Source: JAQYVZ01 sp035269105
GTDB lineage: Bacteria; Desulfobacterota; Desulfuromonadia; Desulfuromonadales; BM103
Assembly (NCBI GenBank): GCA_035269105.1
Contig: DATFJP010000225.1
Location: forward strand, 1-14,276
Direction: 5' to 3'
Length of the DNA stretch: 14,276 nt
Part shown: piece by piece, positions 1-6,798 of the stretch
Layout of the letters: the number at the start of each line of letters is the position of its first letter
Position numbering within the stretch: the first letter of the stretch is position 1
Notes under the pieces: model-generated
The model's database searches: none
What the model was told of the DNA's origin: nothing
The model's input: the letters and a program-made list of their open reading frames with translations, nothing else
Translations under genes and position numbers: made by a program

Positions 1-1
1 T

Positions 2-328
2 TTCGTCGTCTACCACATCCTGCATTTTACGGTCCGGGTGCCGGGCATGGGGGTTTACGAAATGAACCCGGCCACCGATATGGTCAATGTCTACACCATG
101 GTGGTCAGCGGCTTCCATCAGGCGTTTACCGTTCTGCTTTATGTTGTCGGCATGATCTTCCTGGCCCTGCATGTCAGCCACGGCTTTCAGAGCTTCTGGC
201 AGTCCCTGGGGACCAATAATGACAGGACTCTGCCGGCTTTCGTTTCCATCAGCAAGGTTTTCGCAGTCATCGTGCTGCTCGGCTACAGCTCCATTCCTCT
301 GCTGATTATCTTCGGGCTCGTACAATAG
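2..328 (+). CDS. sdhC: Succinate dehydrogenase/fumarate reductase cytochrome b subunit, 3' part
   Basis: This is the C-terminal part of the membrane anchor of a type-B succinate:quinone oxidoreductase; the start lies left of the window and the frame is open from base 2. It would bind heme b and pass electrons between the iron-sulfur subunit and (mena)quinone. The visible segment starts FVVYHILHFT. It has a hydrophobic stretch with FHQAF and LHVSHGF motifs, which supply histidines that could be heme ligands, and a final hydrophobic helix before the stop. Family membership rests on these motifs and on sdhA and sdhB immediately downstream in the order C-A-B, as in Geobacter frdCAB. The gap to sdhA is 12 bases. 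Exact heme ligands cannot be assigned from the fragment. Confidence 0.9.
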   Translation, partial: FVVYHILHFTVRVPGMGVYEMNPATDMVNVYTMVVSGFHQAFTVLLYVVGMIFLALHVSHGFQSFWQSLGTNNDRTLPAFVSISKVFAVIVLLGYSSIPLLIIFGLVQ

Positions 329-340
329 GGAGTTGGTTGG

Positions 341-2257
341 ATGATACTCGACGGCAAATGTCCTTCCGGACCAATTGAAACTTCATGGGATCGTCACCGC
401 TTTGACACGAAGCTGGTCAATCCCGCCAATAAACGCAAATTCAAGATCCTTTGCGTCGGTACCGGCCTGGCCGGTGGCGCCGCCGCGGCTTCCCTGGGCG
501 AACTGGGCTACAATGTCCACGCCTTCTGCTACCAGGACAGCGCCCGCCGCGCTCACTCGATCGCCGCCCAGGGCGGCATCAATGCCGCCAAGAACTATCC
601 CAATGACGGCGACAGCATCTACCGGCTGTTCTACGACACCGTCAAGGGCGGGGATTTCCGGGCCCGCGAAGCCGATGTCTGGCGGCTGGCCCAGGTCTCG
701 AACAACATCATCGACCAGTGCGTCGCCCAGGGCATTCCTTTCGCCCGCGACTACGCAGGCTACCTGGACAACCGTTCCTTCGGCGGCGCCCAGGTCTCCC
801 GGACCTTCTACGCCCGCGGTCAGACCGGGCAGCAGCTGCTGCTAGGCGCCTACTCGGCCCTGTCGCGGCAGGTCAAGGCCGGTTCGGTCAAGCTGTTCCC
901 GCGCCGGGAAATGCTCGACCTGGTGGTGGTCGACGGCGAGGCCAAAGGCATCACCGTGCGCAATCTGTGCACCGGTGAAATCGAGTCCCACTGGGGCGAC
1001 GCGGTGATTGTCGCCAGCGGCGGCTACGTCAATGTCTTCTACCTGTCCACCAACGCCATGGGCTGCAGTGTGACGGCCCAGTGGCGGGCAGCCAAAAAGG
1101 GCGCCTACTTCGCCAACCCCTGCTACACCCAGATTCACCCGACCTGCATCCCGCAGCACGGCGACCGGCAGTCCAAGCTGACCCTGATGTCCGAATCCCT
1201 GCGCAACGACGGGCGCTGCTGGGTGCCGAAGAGCAAAGAAGACACCGGCAAGAACCCGAACGATATTCCTGAAGATGACCGTGATTATTACCTGGAGCGC
1301 AAGTACCCCTCCTTCGGCAACCTGGCACCTCGGGATATTGCTTCGCGCGCTGCCAAGGAGCAGTGCGACGAAGGTCGCGGCGTCGGCCCCGGCGGCCGGG
1401 GGGTTTATCTGGACTTTGCCTCGTCCATCGAGCGCGTCGGCCAGAGCACCATCCAGGAGAAGTACGGCAACCTGTTTGAAATGTACGAAAAGATCACCGA
1501 CGAGGACGGCTACGAGCGGCCGATGCGCATCTACCCGGCCCCACACTATGCGATGGGCGGACTGTGGGTCGACTACAACTGCATGAGCAACATCCCCGGG
1601 CTGTTCGTGCTCGGCGAAGCCAACTTCTCGGTACACGGCGCCAACCGCCTCGGCGCTTCGGCGCTGATGCAGGGTCTGGCCGATGGCTATTTCGTGATCC
1701 CCTACACCATCGGCGGCTACCTGGCCCAGACCAAGCCGGGCGCGGTCACTGACGAGAATCCAGAGTTCAAGAAATCCGCCGACGAAGTCCGTGGCGAACT
1801 CGACAAGCTGCTGTCCATCAATGGCAGCAAGACACCTTCGCAGCTGCACCGCAAGCTGGGCTCCCTGATGTGGGACAACGTCGGCATGGCACGGAGCGAA
1901 GAAAGCCTCAAGGAGACTCTCCAGAAGATTCCGGAAATCCGGGAGGAATTCTGGAACGACGTCAAGGTTGCGGGCTCCGGTGAGGATTTCAATCAGCAGC
2001 TGGAAATGGCCTGGCGCCTGGCGGACTTCCTGGAGTTTGCCGAAGTTCTCGTCCACGACGCTCTGGATCGTGAGGAATCCTGCGGCGGTCACTTCCGGGT
2101 AGAGCATCAGACGGAGGATGGCGAAGCGACGCGTGACGATGAGAACTACGCTTACGTCGCGGCCTGGGAATTCAAGGGAACTGGAGAAAAGCCTGAACTT
2201 CACAAGGAGCCCTTGAAATTTGAAAATGTTAAACTTGCCGTAAGGAGTTACAAATAA
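341..2257 (+). CDS. sdhA: Succinate dehydrogenase/fumarate reductase flavoprotein subunit
   Basis: This 638-residue protein is the catalytic flavoprotein interconverting succinate and fumarate at the membrane face. The FAD-binding GTGLAGGAAAASLGELG motif is at about residues 40-56. The AHSIAAQGGINAA motif follows, with His72 as the expected covalent FAD attachment site. The capping-domain segment is near 145-165, IHPT is at 265-268, and SESLRNDGR at 284-292 contains the likely catalytic Arg288. PAPHYAMGG is at 399-407 and the C-terminal flavin motif GEANFSVHGANRLGAS at 425-440. Length and sequence resemble the Geobacter FrdA/SdhA group, where the G. sulfurreducens enzyme is known to work in both directions. 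The ATG has a GGGAG-like ribosome site just upstream. The stop overlaps the sdhB start by one base. All expected active-site motifs are present. Confidence 0.96.
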   Translation: MILDGKCPSGPIETSWDRHRFDTKLVNPANKRKFKILCVGTGLAGGAAAASLGELGYNVHAFCYQDSARRAHSIAAQGGINAAKNYPNDGDSIYRLFYDTVKGGDFRAREADVWRLAQVSNNIIDQCVAQGIPFARDYAGYLDNRSFGGAQVSRTFYARGQTGQQLLLGAYSALSRQVKAGSVKLFPRREMLDLVVVDGEAKGITVRNLCTGEIESHWGDAVIVASGGYVNVFYLSTNAMGCSVTAQWRAAKKGAYFANPCYTQIHPTCIPQHGDRQSKLTLMSESLRNDGRCWVPKSKEDTGKNPNDIPEDDRDYYLERKYPSFGNLAPRDIASRAAKEQCDEGRGVGPGGRGVYLDFASSIERVGQSTIQEKYGNLFEMYEKITDEDGYERPMRIYPAPHYAMGGLWVDYNCMSNIPGLFVLGEANFSVHGANRLGASALMQGLADGYFVIPYTIGGYLAQTKPGAVTDENPEFKKSADEVRGELDKLLSINGSKTPSQLHRKLGSLMWDNVGMARSEESLKETLQKIPEIREEFWNDVKVAGSGEDFNQQLEMAWRLADFLEFAEVLVHDALDREESCGGHFRVEHQTEDGEATRDDENYAYVAAWEFKGTGEKPELHKEPLKFENVKLAVRSYK

Positions 2258-2994
2258 TGAAACTCACATTACACGTATGGCGCCAGAACGGTCCCGATGC
2301 GGAAGGGAGGCTGGAGACTTACGACGCCCCTGACGTGAGTCCGGATCAGTCCTTTCTGGAAATGCTCGATGATGTCAACGAAGAACTGGTCAAAGAAGGC
2401 AAGGACCCGATTGCCTTCGACCATGACTGCCGCGAGGGGATCTGCGGCATGTGCTCCCAGGTCATCGACGGCGTGCCCCATGGCGGCATGGAGCGGACCA
2501 CGGTCTGCCAGCTGCACATGCGGGTTTTCAACGACGGCGACGAGGTGTTCATCGAACCCTGGAAATCCAGGGCCTTTCCGGTGATCAAGGACCTGGTCGT
2601 CGACCGCGGCGCCCTGGACAAGATCATCCAGGCCGGTGGTTATGTGTCCTGCCACACCGGGGGGGTCCCGGACGGCAATGCCCATCCGATCGCCAAGCCT
2701 TCCGCCGACTACGCCATGGACGCTGCCGAGTGTATCGGCTGCGGGGCCTGTGTCGCCGCCTGTCCGAACGGCTCAGCGGTCCTGTTCACCGGCGCCAAAG
2801 TTTCCCAGCTGGCGGTCCTCCCCCAGGGCAAAATAGAAGCCAAGCGTCGCGTCAACCTGATGACGGAAACCTCCAAAGGGCTGGGTTTCGGCAACTGCAC
2901 CAACCATTACGAGTGCCAGGCCTCCTGCCCGAAGGGGATCGACGTGAAATTTATCGCCAAGCTCAACCGGGAATACATCAAGGCTTTGTTCTGA
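2257..2994 (+). CDS. sdhB: Succinate dehydrogenase/fumarate reductase iron-sulfur subunit
   Basis: This 245-residue electron-transfer subunit connects flavin in SdhA to heme and quinone in SdhC. The N-terminal ferredoxin-like domain holds the 2Fe-2S ligands Cys58, Cys63, Cys66 (CREGICGMC) and Cys84. The C-terminal domain holds CIGCGACVAACP (Cys159, 162, 165, 169) and CTNHYECQASCP (Cys214, 220, 224), which together supply the 4Fe-4S and 3Fe-4S clusters. No ligand is missing. The ATG at 2257 shares its A with the sdhA stop codon (TAATG). A TAAGGAG ribosome site lies inside the end of sdhA at 2241-2247, so the two are probably translationally coupled. A strong terminator follows the gene, marking the end of the operon. 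Confidence 0.96.
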   Translation: MKLTLHVWRQNGPDAEGRLETYDAPDVSPDQSFLEMLDDVNEELVKEGKDPIAFDHDCREGICGMCSQVIDGVPHGGMERTTVCQLHMRVFNDGDEVFIEPWKSRAFPVIKDLVVDRGALDKIIQAGGYVSCHTGGVPDGNAHPIAKPSADYAMDAAECIGCGACVAACPNGSAVLFTGAKVSQLAVLPQGKIEAKRRVNLMTETSKGLGFGNCTNHYECQASCPKGIDVKFIAKLNREYIKALF

Positions 2995-3018
2995 TTTCTT
3001 TGCCATATACTTTGACAG

Positions 3019-3048
3019 AAAGGGCGGACCATCGGTCCGCCTTTTTTT
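3019..3048 (+). terminator. Intrinsic terminator of the sdh operon
   Basis: There is a perfect 8-bp stem (GGCGGACC at 3023-3030 with GGTCCGCC at 3034-3041), a 3-base ATC loop, and a run of seven T at 3042-3048. Upstream A residues can extend the stem into the T run. It starts 25 bases after the sdhB stop. Confidence 0.93.
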
Positions 3049-3143
3049 GCCGATGCGGTTATGGCCTGCACCGGGGGGGTACTGATTTTTATGGTGTCCG
3101 CCCAATCGGCAACGCGCGGGGCATGACATTTTTCAAAAAGAGA

Positions 3144-3171
3144 TTGACAGAATGTGGAGATATGGTTTTAT
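3144..3171 (+). promoter_or_regulatory. Probable sigma-70 promoter of the lipoprotein gene
   Basis: A perfect -35 hexamer TTGACA lies at 3144-3149, and a -10-like TTTTAT at 3166-3171 with a 16-base spacer (TTTATT one base later gives 17). It lies between the sdh terminator and the AAAGGAGG ribosome site at 3190-3197. It also overlaps an in-frame upstream ATG (3152), which argues that the lipoprotein starts at 3206. Confidence 0.6.
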
Positions 3172-3205
3172 TAAAGAGACTTTCATTCTAAAGGAGGAAA
3201 ACATT

Positions 3206-3544
3206 ATGAATCGGGTTTATATGAAACTGACAATGGCCGCTGCCCTTTTGCTGTTTGCAGCCGGTTGTGCTACGACCCCGGGAGCGCTCTCCCAGGAAGA
3301 TCAGGCCAAGCTGGATGCGGCACTGCAGGCCGCTGATTCAGCCGCCGCCTCCGCGCAGCAAGCTGATGCTTCCGCTAAGAAGGCGGCCAACTCGGCCGAT
3401 CTCGCCGCGGCAGCCGCGGACCGGGCCGAGCGGGCAGCCAAAGATGCGGCCAGGTCTTCCGATGAAGCCGAAGCAGCCGCTTCTTCGGCAGAAAGCAGTG
3501 CCGCCAAGGCGGCCAAGGCTTTCGAAATGGGCCTCAAGAAATAG
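3206..3544 (+). CDS. Small alanine-rich outer-membrane lipoprotein, Lpp/OprI-like
   Basis: The product is a 112-residue lipoprotein precursor. The first 20 residues are a lipoprotein signal (basic start, hydrophobic core, LLLFAAGC) with Cys21 as the lipidated residue. The mature part is almost all Ala, Ser, Asp, Glu and Lys with alanines at heptad-like spacing, as in the alanine-zipper coiled coils of Lpp and OprI. It ends in MGLKK, and C-terminal Lys is how Lpp is joined to peptidoglycan. The start at 3206 is chosen because a perfect AAAGGAGG sits 8 bases upstream and a promoter lies over the alternative start at 3152. It has its own promoter and faces an L,D-transpeptidase gene, the enzyme class that attaches Lpp in E. 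coli. Attachment here is inference. It could instead be a free alanine-zipper lipoprotein. Confidence 0.85.
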   Translation: MNRVYMKLTMAAALLLFAAGCATTPGALSQEDQAKLDAALQAADSAAASAQQADASAKKAANSADLAAAAADRAERAAKDAARSSDEAEAAASSAESSAAKAAKAFEMGLKK

Positions 3545-3608
3545 GCTTCGGCGAATTGCCCTTTCGGCCGGCTGCGTCCGGGCCAAGCTGAAAAAAATGG
3601 GAAGGACG

Positions 3609-3640
3609 GGCACCTGGTGGACAAGCGTTTGTCAGGTGCC
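3609..3640. terminator. Hairpin between convergent genes, possible terminator
   Basis: GGCACCTG (3609-3616) pairs with CAGGTGCC (3633-3640), and inside it ACAA pairs with TTGT around a GCGT loop, with GTGG bulged. The hairpin includes the stop codon of the minus-strand L,D-transpeptidase. On the minus strand a run of seven T (3591-3597 on the plus strand as A) follows, but about 11 bases beyond the stem, farther than in a textbook terminator. It may serve either gene. Confidence 0.4.
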
Positions 3641-4537
3641 TGTCTGTGCTTGCAGTCTCCCTATGCGAGCGGGGATGCCGCGTTGTTCCGATACCAGGGT
3701 GCGGACCCGGCTATAATCGATGTCCCCCGGCCAGGGCAGGGCGCTGATGCGGGACAGGGCTTCCTGGAACAGATTCGGGTAGCGCTGGTCAAAATCGGGA
3801 TGGACTTCCAGGTAGAGGTCGCCGCCGGCAATGGTTGCCTTGACAGGCTGGTAGAGGATGCGGACCCGGGTTCCCGGCCGCACCTTGTCGAACAATTCCT
3901 TGATATCCTCATCGTAAAGCCGAATGCAGCCATGGCTGACCCGGCGGCCGACGCCGTAAGGCCGATTGGTCCCGTGCAGTCCGTAGCCCGGCACTGAAAG
4001 ACCAAGCCAGTAGTTGCCCAGAGGGTTCTGCGGACCGGCCGGCATGAAATCGGGAAGTTCCGGGTTTTCCCGCTTGATGGCGGGCGGGACCCTCCAGACC
4101 GGGTTTTCGACTTTCTGGATCACCTGGAAAACCCCTTCCGGGGTCTCCCAGCCTTGACGGCCGATCCCCAGCGGATAAAATCCGACTGAACCCTTTCGCT
4201 CGGCAAAGAAATAAACACGCAATTCAGCAAGGTTAATGGTCAGGCCGGCAGTCGGCGGACCGGGGAAAATCGCCTGTGCCGGGACCAGGATGGGCCGGCC
4301 GGGGTCCGGCCGCCAGGGGTCGCTCGCGGGATTGGCATTCTGCAGCGCCTGGAAGCCGACTCCTTCCTGAACCGCCAGTTCCATGAGCGTCATTTCCGGG
4401 CCGATCTTCACCCGGCGAATTTCGCCGACCAAGGGCGGAGGAGTGCTCTTTGCTGTGACTGCCGATTCCGGGAACGAGAGAATAACCAGCAGTAAAATAG
4501 TTGCCGATGCGATAAGTCTTTTCACTGCAGTGCTCAC
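3632..4537 (-). CDS. L,D-transpeptidase (YkuD/ErfK family) with LysM-like domain
   Basis: This 301-residue exported enzyme would cross-link peptidoglycan or attach lipoproteins to it through a catalytic cysteine. An N-terminal hydrophobic signal segment covers about residues 7-28. A LysM-like region at about 40-87 (from RRVKIGPEMTLMELAVQEGV to ILVP) resembles the N-terminal part of E. coli ErfK/YbiS/YcfS. The YkuD domain runs from about 98 to 230, with HGTN at 188-191 and SHGCIRL at 201-207, and Cys204 as the nucleophile. The C-terminal tail of about 70 residues is unassigned. The start is GTG at 4537, which overlaps the TGA of the upstream methyltransferase in a GTGA junction, so translation is probably coupled. 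The convergent neighbour is an Lpp-like lipoprotein ending in KK, a plausible substrate. Confidence 0.92.
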   Translation of the reverse strand: MSTAVKRLIASATILLLVILSFPESAVTAKSTPPPLVGEIRRVKIGPEMTLMELAVQEGVGFQALQNANPASDPWRPDPGRPILVPAQAIFPGPPTAGLTINLAELRVYFFAERKGSVGFYPLGIGRQGWETPEGVFQVIQKVENPVWRVPPAIKRENPELPDFMPAGPQNPLGNYWLGLSVPGYGLHGTNRPYGVGRRVSHGCIRLYDEDIKELFDKVRPGTRVRILYQPVKATIAGGDLYLEVHPDFDQRYPNLFQEALSRISALPWPGDIDYSRVRTLVSEQRGIPARIGRLQAQTGT

Positions 4538-5124
4538 GAAGATGGCTTTTCCAGCCAGACGGTACTGAATTCTTCCAGCATCCGGTTCTGCAAAAGCCGA
4601 CAGCCCCGGTCAAGATAAGCCTGCCGAACATCGAAGTTGTCTTGCCAGGTGATGCCGGAAAGCAGCAGATTCCCGCCTTCCCCTGTTTTGCTCGTTAGAA
4701 GATGGGCAACGGTGAGCAAAATGTCGCCGTAGATATTGGCCAGCACCAGTTCGAAGCCGGTCTGCCTGACGTCTTCCAGGGTGCCGCAGAGATGTTCGAC
4801 CCGGCCGGCGATTCCATTGAGGTGGCAGTTGATGCGCGCCGTTGCTACGGCGGCAGGCGCGAGATCGACGCAGAGGGCATGTGCCGCACCCATTTTCAGG
4901 GCTGCGATCGCCAGGATACCCGTCCCGCTGCCAAGGTCGAGTACCCTTCGGCCTTCCAGATCGGGCAGGGTTTCAAGAAGGGCGAGACAGCTTGCGGTTG
5001 TCTCGTGCTCCCCGGAACCGAAAGCGCCCCTCTGCATAATCAGGTCCAGGCGGCTGCTCGAAGACCCCGGGTGTTCGGGGGGAACGATCCGGAATTTTTC
5101 GCCTATGTCGATCGGTGGGTACAT
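4534..5124 (-). CDS. PrmA-like SAM-dependent methyltransferase, short form
   Basis: This 196-residue protein has the catalytic core of ribosomal protein L11 methyltransferase. QRGAFGSGEHETT at residues 31-43, the SAM-binding VLDLGSGTGILA at 61-72, CVDLAP at 85-90 and ANIYGDIL at 129-136 in the NPPY-like position are all clear. Full PrmA is near 290 residues; about 90 N-terminal residues of the L11-recognition domain are absent, so the substrate is uncertain. It may be a paralogous family rather than true PrmA. ATG at 5124 is the first standard start codon, but no ribosome site is visible. The same frame stays open upstream through a heptamer repeat array to a stop at 5242-5244. The gene overlaps the downstream L,D-transpeptidase by 4 bases. 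Confidence 0.8.
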   Translation of the reverse strand: MYPPIDIGEKFRIVPPEHPGSSSSRLDLIMQRGAFGSGEHETTASCLALLETLPDLEGRRVLDLGSGTGILAIAALKMGAAHALCVDLAPAAVATARINCHLNGIAGRVEHLCGTLEDVRQTGFELVLANIYGDILLTVAHLLTSKTGEGGNLLLSGITWQDNFDVRQAYLDRGCRLLQNRMLEEFSTVWLEKPSS

Positions 5125-5132
5125 GAAGTCAG

Positions 5133-5286
5133 TTATCCGTGATCGGTGGTCCGTGATCCGTGATCCGTAATCCGTGATGAGTGATGTGTGATCCGTAATC
5201 CGTGATGCGTGTTGCTCAGATGAAGACCGGAAGAAATTTAATCACAACCATGCAGCAACAATCAACCGATCACCGATCACGGATCA
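5133..5286. repeat. Heptamer repeat element 1 (11-unit arm plus inverted 3-unit arm)
   Basis: The long arm at 5133-5209 is eleven consecutive 7-base units in exact phase with consensus TGATCCG (variants TAATCCG, TGATGAG, TGATGTG, TGGTCCG and similar). The short arm at 5266-5286 is three units in the opposite orientation (CCGATCA, CCGATCA, CGGATCA). The two arms could pair. The 56-base centre also has GTTGCT at 5211-5216 facing AGCAAC at 5254-5259, extending a possible cruciform or RNA stem. It fills the gap between the permease stop (5291) and the methyltransferase start (5124). Confidence 0.93.
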
Positions 5287-5290
5287 CGTC

Positions 5291-6235
5291 TCAAAGCCCC
5301 TGGCTGCGCAGGATCAGCAGAGCTATCGTATAAGTGAGCGCCGAGAGAATGGTCGACATCATGACAATGGACCCGGCCAGCTCTGCGTCACCACGCAGCT
5401 GGTGGGCCATGATATAAGTCGCTGTCGCCGCCGGTGTGCCGGCGATCAGAACCCCGATGCCCAGATCCATGCCCCTTACGCCGAGAAAAATCAGCAACAG
5501 AGCCGCCAGTAGCGGCATCCAGACGATCTTGATGCCCGTCGAAAGCCCGGCCCGCACCAGGTCACCCTGGAGCTTGGCCAGAGAGAATGACCCACCAATG
5601 GCTATCAGGGCAAGAGGCAGGGTCATGCCAGTAGCAATCTTCAGGCTGCGCTCCAGCAGGACGGGAATCGGCAAGGCAAGGAAACTCCAGACAATGCCTA
5701 TGAAGCAGGCCAAAATCAGTGGATTAAGAATGATTTGCCGCGCCCAGAACCAGCCGCCTTTGCCATCATCAGACTGGCGGTGAGGCCAGAGCAGGGCGAA
5801 AATTGCAAACAGGTTCAGAAAGGGTACCAAAAAACCCATCAGGATGCCGCCCCTGGTCAGACCGGGTTCGCCATAGGCATTCAGGCAGAGTGCCAGCCCC
5901 ATGTAGGCGATATTGCCGCGGAAGGCGCCCTGACTGAAAGCGCCGTGGGCGGCGGGCGGGTAGTTTCTGAGTCGGGCGTAGAGGTAGGAAGCGAAAAAGG
6001 TGATGATGACCGCTGCGACCGAGCCGATTACCAGTCGGCCATTGAAATTGGCAAAAAAATCGGCGGTCCCGATTTTGTAGAAAAGCAGCAGAGGCAAGCC
6101 GACGTAGTAAACCAGGCGGTTGGTCTGGAAAAGAAAGGTGTCATCAATCAGGTTGTATCGTTTGAGAAACCAGCCAAGCAGAATGACCGAGAAAACCGGT
6201 AGAACAATATTGAGAATTTCAAGAAAAAGAGTCAT
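5291..6235 (-). CDS. AEC-family transporter (auxin efflux carrier-like permease)
   Basis: This 314-residue inner-membrane protein belongs to the AEC/Mem_trans family, whose members move small organic anions such as malate or malonate or have no known substrate. It has about ten hydrophobic helices in two halves of five. The first helices fall near residues 5-24, 42-53, 68-87 and 108-120. The conserved QGAFRGNIAYMGLAL segment is at 102-116. The second half contains IAIGGSFSL near 211-219 and the family motif AGTPAATATYIMAHQLRGD at 265-283. The loop at 151-162 is charged. The start is ATG with only a weak GGGTG ribosome site. A promoter-like sequence lies just upstream. The stop abuts heptamer element 1. 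Substrate cannot be predicted. Confidence 0.88.
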   Translation of the reverse strand: MTLFLEILNIVLPVFSVILLGWFLKRYNLIDDTFLFQTNRLVYYVGLPLLLFYKIGTADFFANFNGRLVIGSVAAVIITFFASYLYARLRNYPPAAHGAFSQGAFRGNIAYMGLALCLNAYGEPGLTRGGILMGFLVPFLNLFAIFALLWPHRQSDDGKGGWFWARQIILNPLILACFIGIVWSFLALPIPVLLERSLKIATGMTLPLALIAIGGSFSLAKLQGDLVRAGLSTGIKIVWMPLLAALLLIFLGVRGMDLGIGVLIAGTPAATATYIMAHQLRGDAELAGSIVMMSTILSALTYTIALLILRSQGL

Positions 6236-6255
6236 GTCAACACCCAGAAGCGCTA

Positions 6256-6284
6256 AACATACTGCACACGAAGGACCAGTTCAA
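6256..6284 (-). promoter_or_regulatory. Candidate promoter of the AEC transporter
   Basis: On the minus strand, TTGAAC (6284-6279) and TATGTT (6261-6256) are separated by exactly 17 bases, each matching four of six consensus positions. It lies 21 bases upstream of the start codon. Confidence 0.4.
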
Positions 6285-6442
6285 CTGTTTTCAGAGTATG
6301 GCAACCCGCGCAACGCCGAAAAAAAACTTCAGCAAATTGACAGGGACATTGAAAGCATTGCATTTAATTCCAAAATTCAATAGAGTATCCGATTGTTCCC
6401 TCTCGGATCTAGCAAAGGGCCGGGTGAATCGTTTCTAGCATT

Positions 6443-6469
6443 TGCTCACATGCCATCTATTTTTGAGCA
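6443..6469. repeat. Inverted repeat upstream of the small gene
   Basis: TGCTCA at 6443-6448 and TGAGCA at 6464-6469 form a perfect 6-base dyad with a 15-base spacer, 27 bases before the start of the 82-residue gene. It could be an operator half-site pair or chance. A TTGACA at 6337-6342 is the only strong -35-like sequence upstream, and its nearest -10 match (TTTAAT, 6363-6368) is 20 bases away. Confidence 0.25.
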
Positions 6470-6495
6470 CTTCAGACACTGCAAAGGAGAAACTA

Positions 6496-6744
6496 ATGAC
6501 TGACAAAAATGAAACTGTCGTTGCTGCCGAACCGGAAAAGGAAAAGAAAACGCGGAAGGTGACCATCGACAACAAGGAATACGATTACGACAGCCTGAAC
6601 GAAGCGGCCCGCAATCAGCTGGGCAACCTTCGGGTTGCCGATCAGCGGATCGCTCAGCTGCAGCAGGAGCTGGCTCTGGTGCAGACCGCCCGGGGCGCTT
6701 ATGCCAAAGTGCTGGCTGATAATCTCCCCAAGGAAGAAAAGTAG
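6496..6744 (+). CDS. Small charged protein of unknown function (DUF6447-like)
   Basis: This is a soluble 82-residue protein. An acidic/basic N-terminus of about 20 residues is followed by a compact conserved-looking core: RKVTIDNKEYDYDSLNEAAR at 20-39, then a helix with QRIAQLQQELALVQTARGAY at 50-69 and a charged end. The pattern of a short beta segment (VTIDNKEYDYDSL), then a LxxLQ.EL..VQTAR.AYA helix resembles the small proteins named DUF6447. That match is from memory and has not been searched. AAAGGAGA lies 7 bases before the ATG at 6496, which favours this start over the in-frame ATG... codon at 6442. A hairpin and then a second uncharacterised gene follow closely. No enzymatic motif is present. 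Confidence 0.75.
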   Translation: MTDKNETVVAAEPEKEKKTRKVTIDNKEYDYDSLNEAARNQLGNLRVADQRIAQLQQELALVQTARGAYAKVLADNLPKEEK

Positions 6745-6754
6745 GGTTTGACAC

Positions 6755-6780
6755 GCCCTGCCGGTCTTTGCCGGCAGGGC
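6755..6780 (+). terminator. Strong intergenic hairpin without T run
   Basis: There is a perfect 10-bp stem (GCCCTGCCGG at 6755-6764, CCGGCAGGGC at 6771-6780) with a TCTTTG loop. It begins 10 bases after the stop of the 82-residue gene. It is followed by GCGGTC and eight A, not T, so classic intrinsic termination is doubtful. It may act as a transcript-end stabiliser or a partial terminator before the next gene. Confidence 0.5.
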
Positions 6781-6798
6781 GCGGTCAAAAAAAAGCCC

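Noticed and set aside
842..2203. Open minus-strand frame of 453 codons opposite sdhA
   Set aside because: It lies wholly inside a certain gene, its sequence matches no family, and GC-rich codon use commonly creates such antisense frames.
5133..5209. CRISPR array
   Set aside because: Units are only 7 bases and contiguous, with no spacers and no cas genes nearby.
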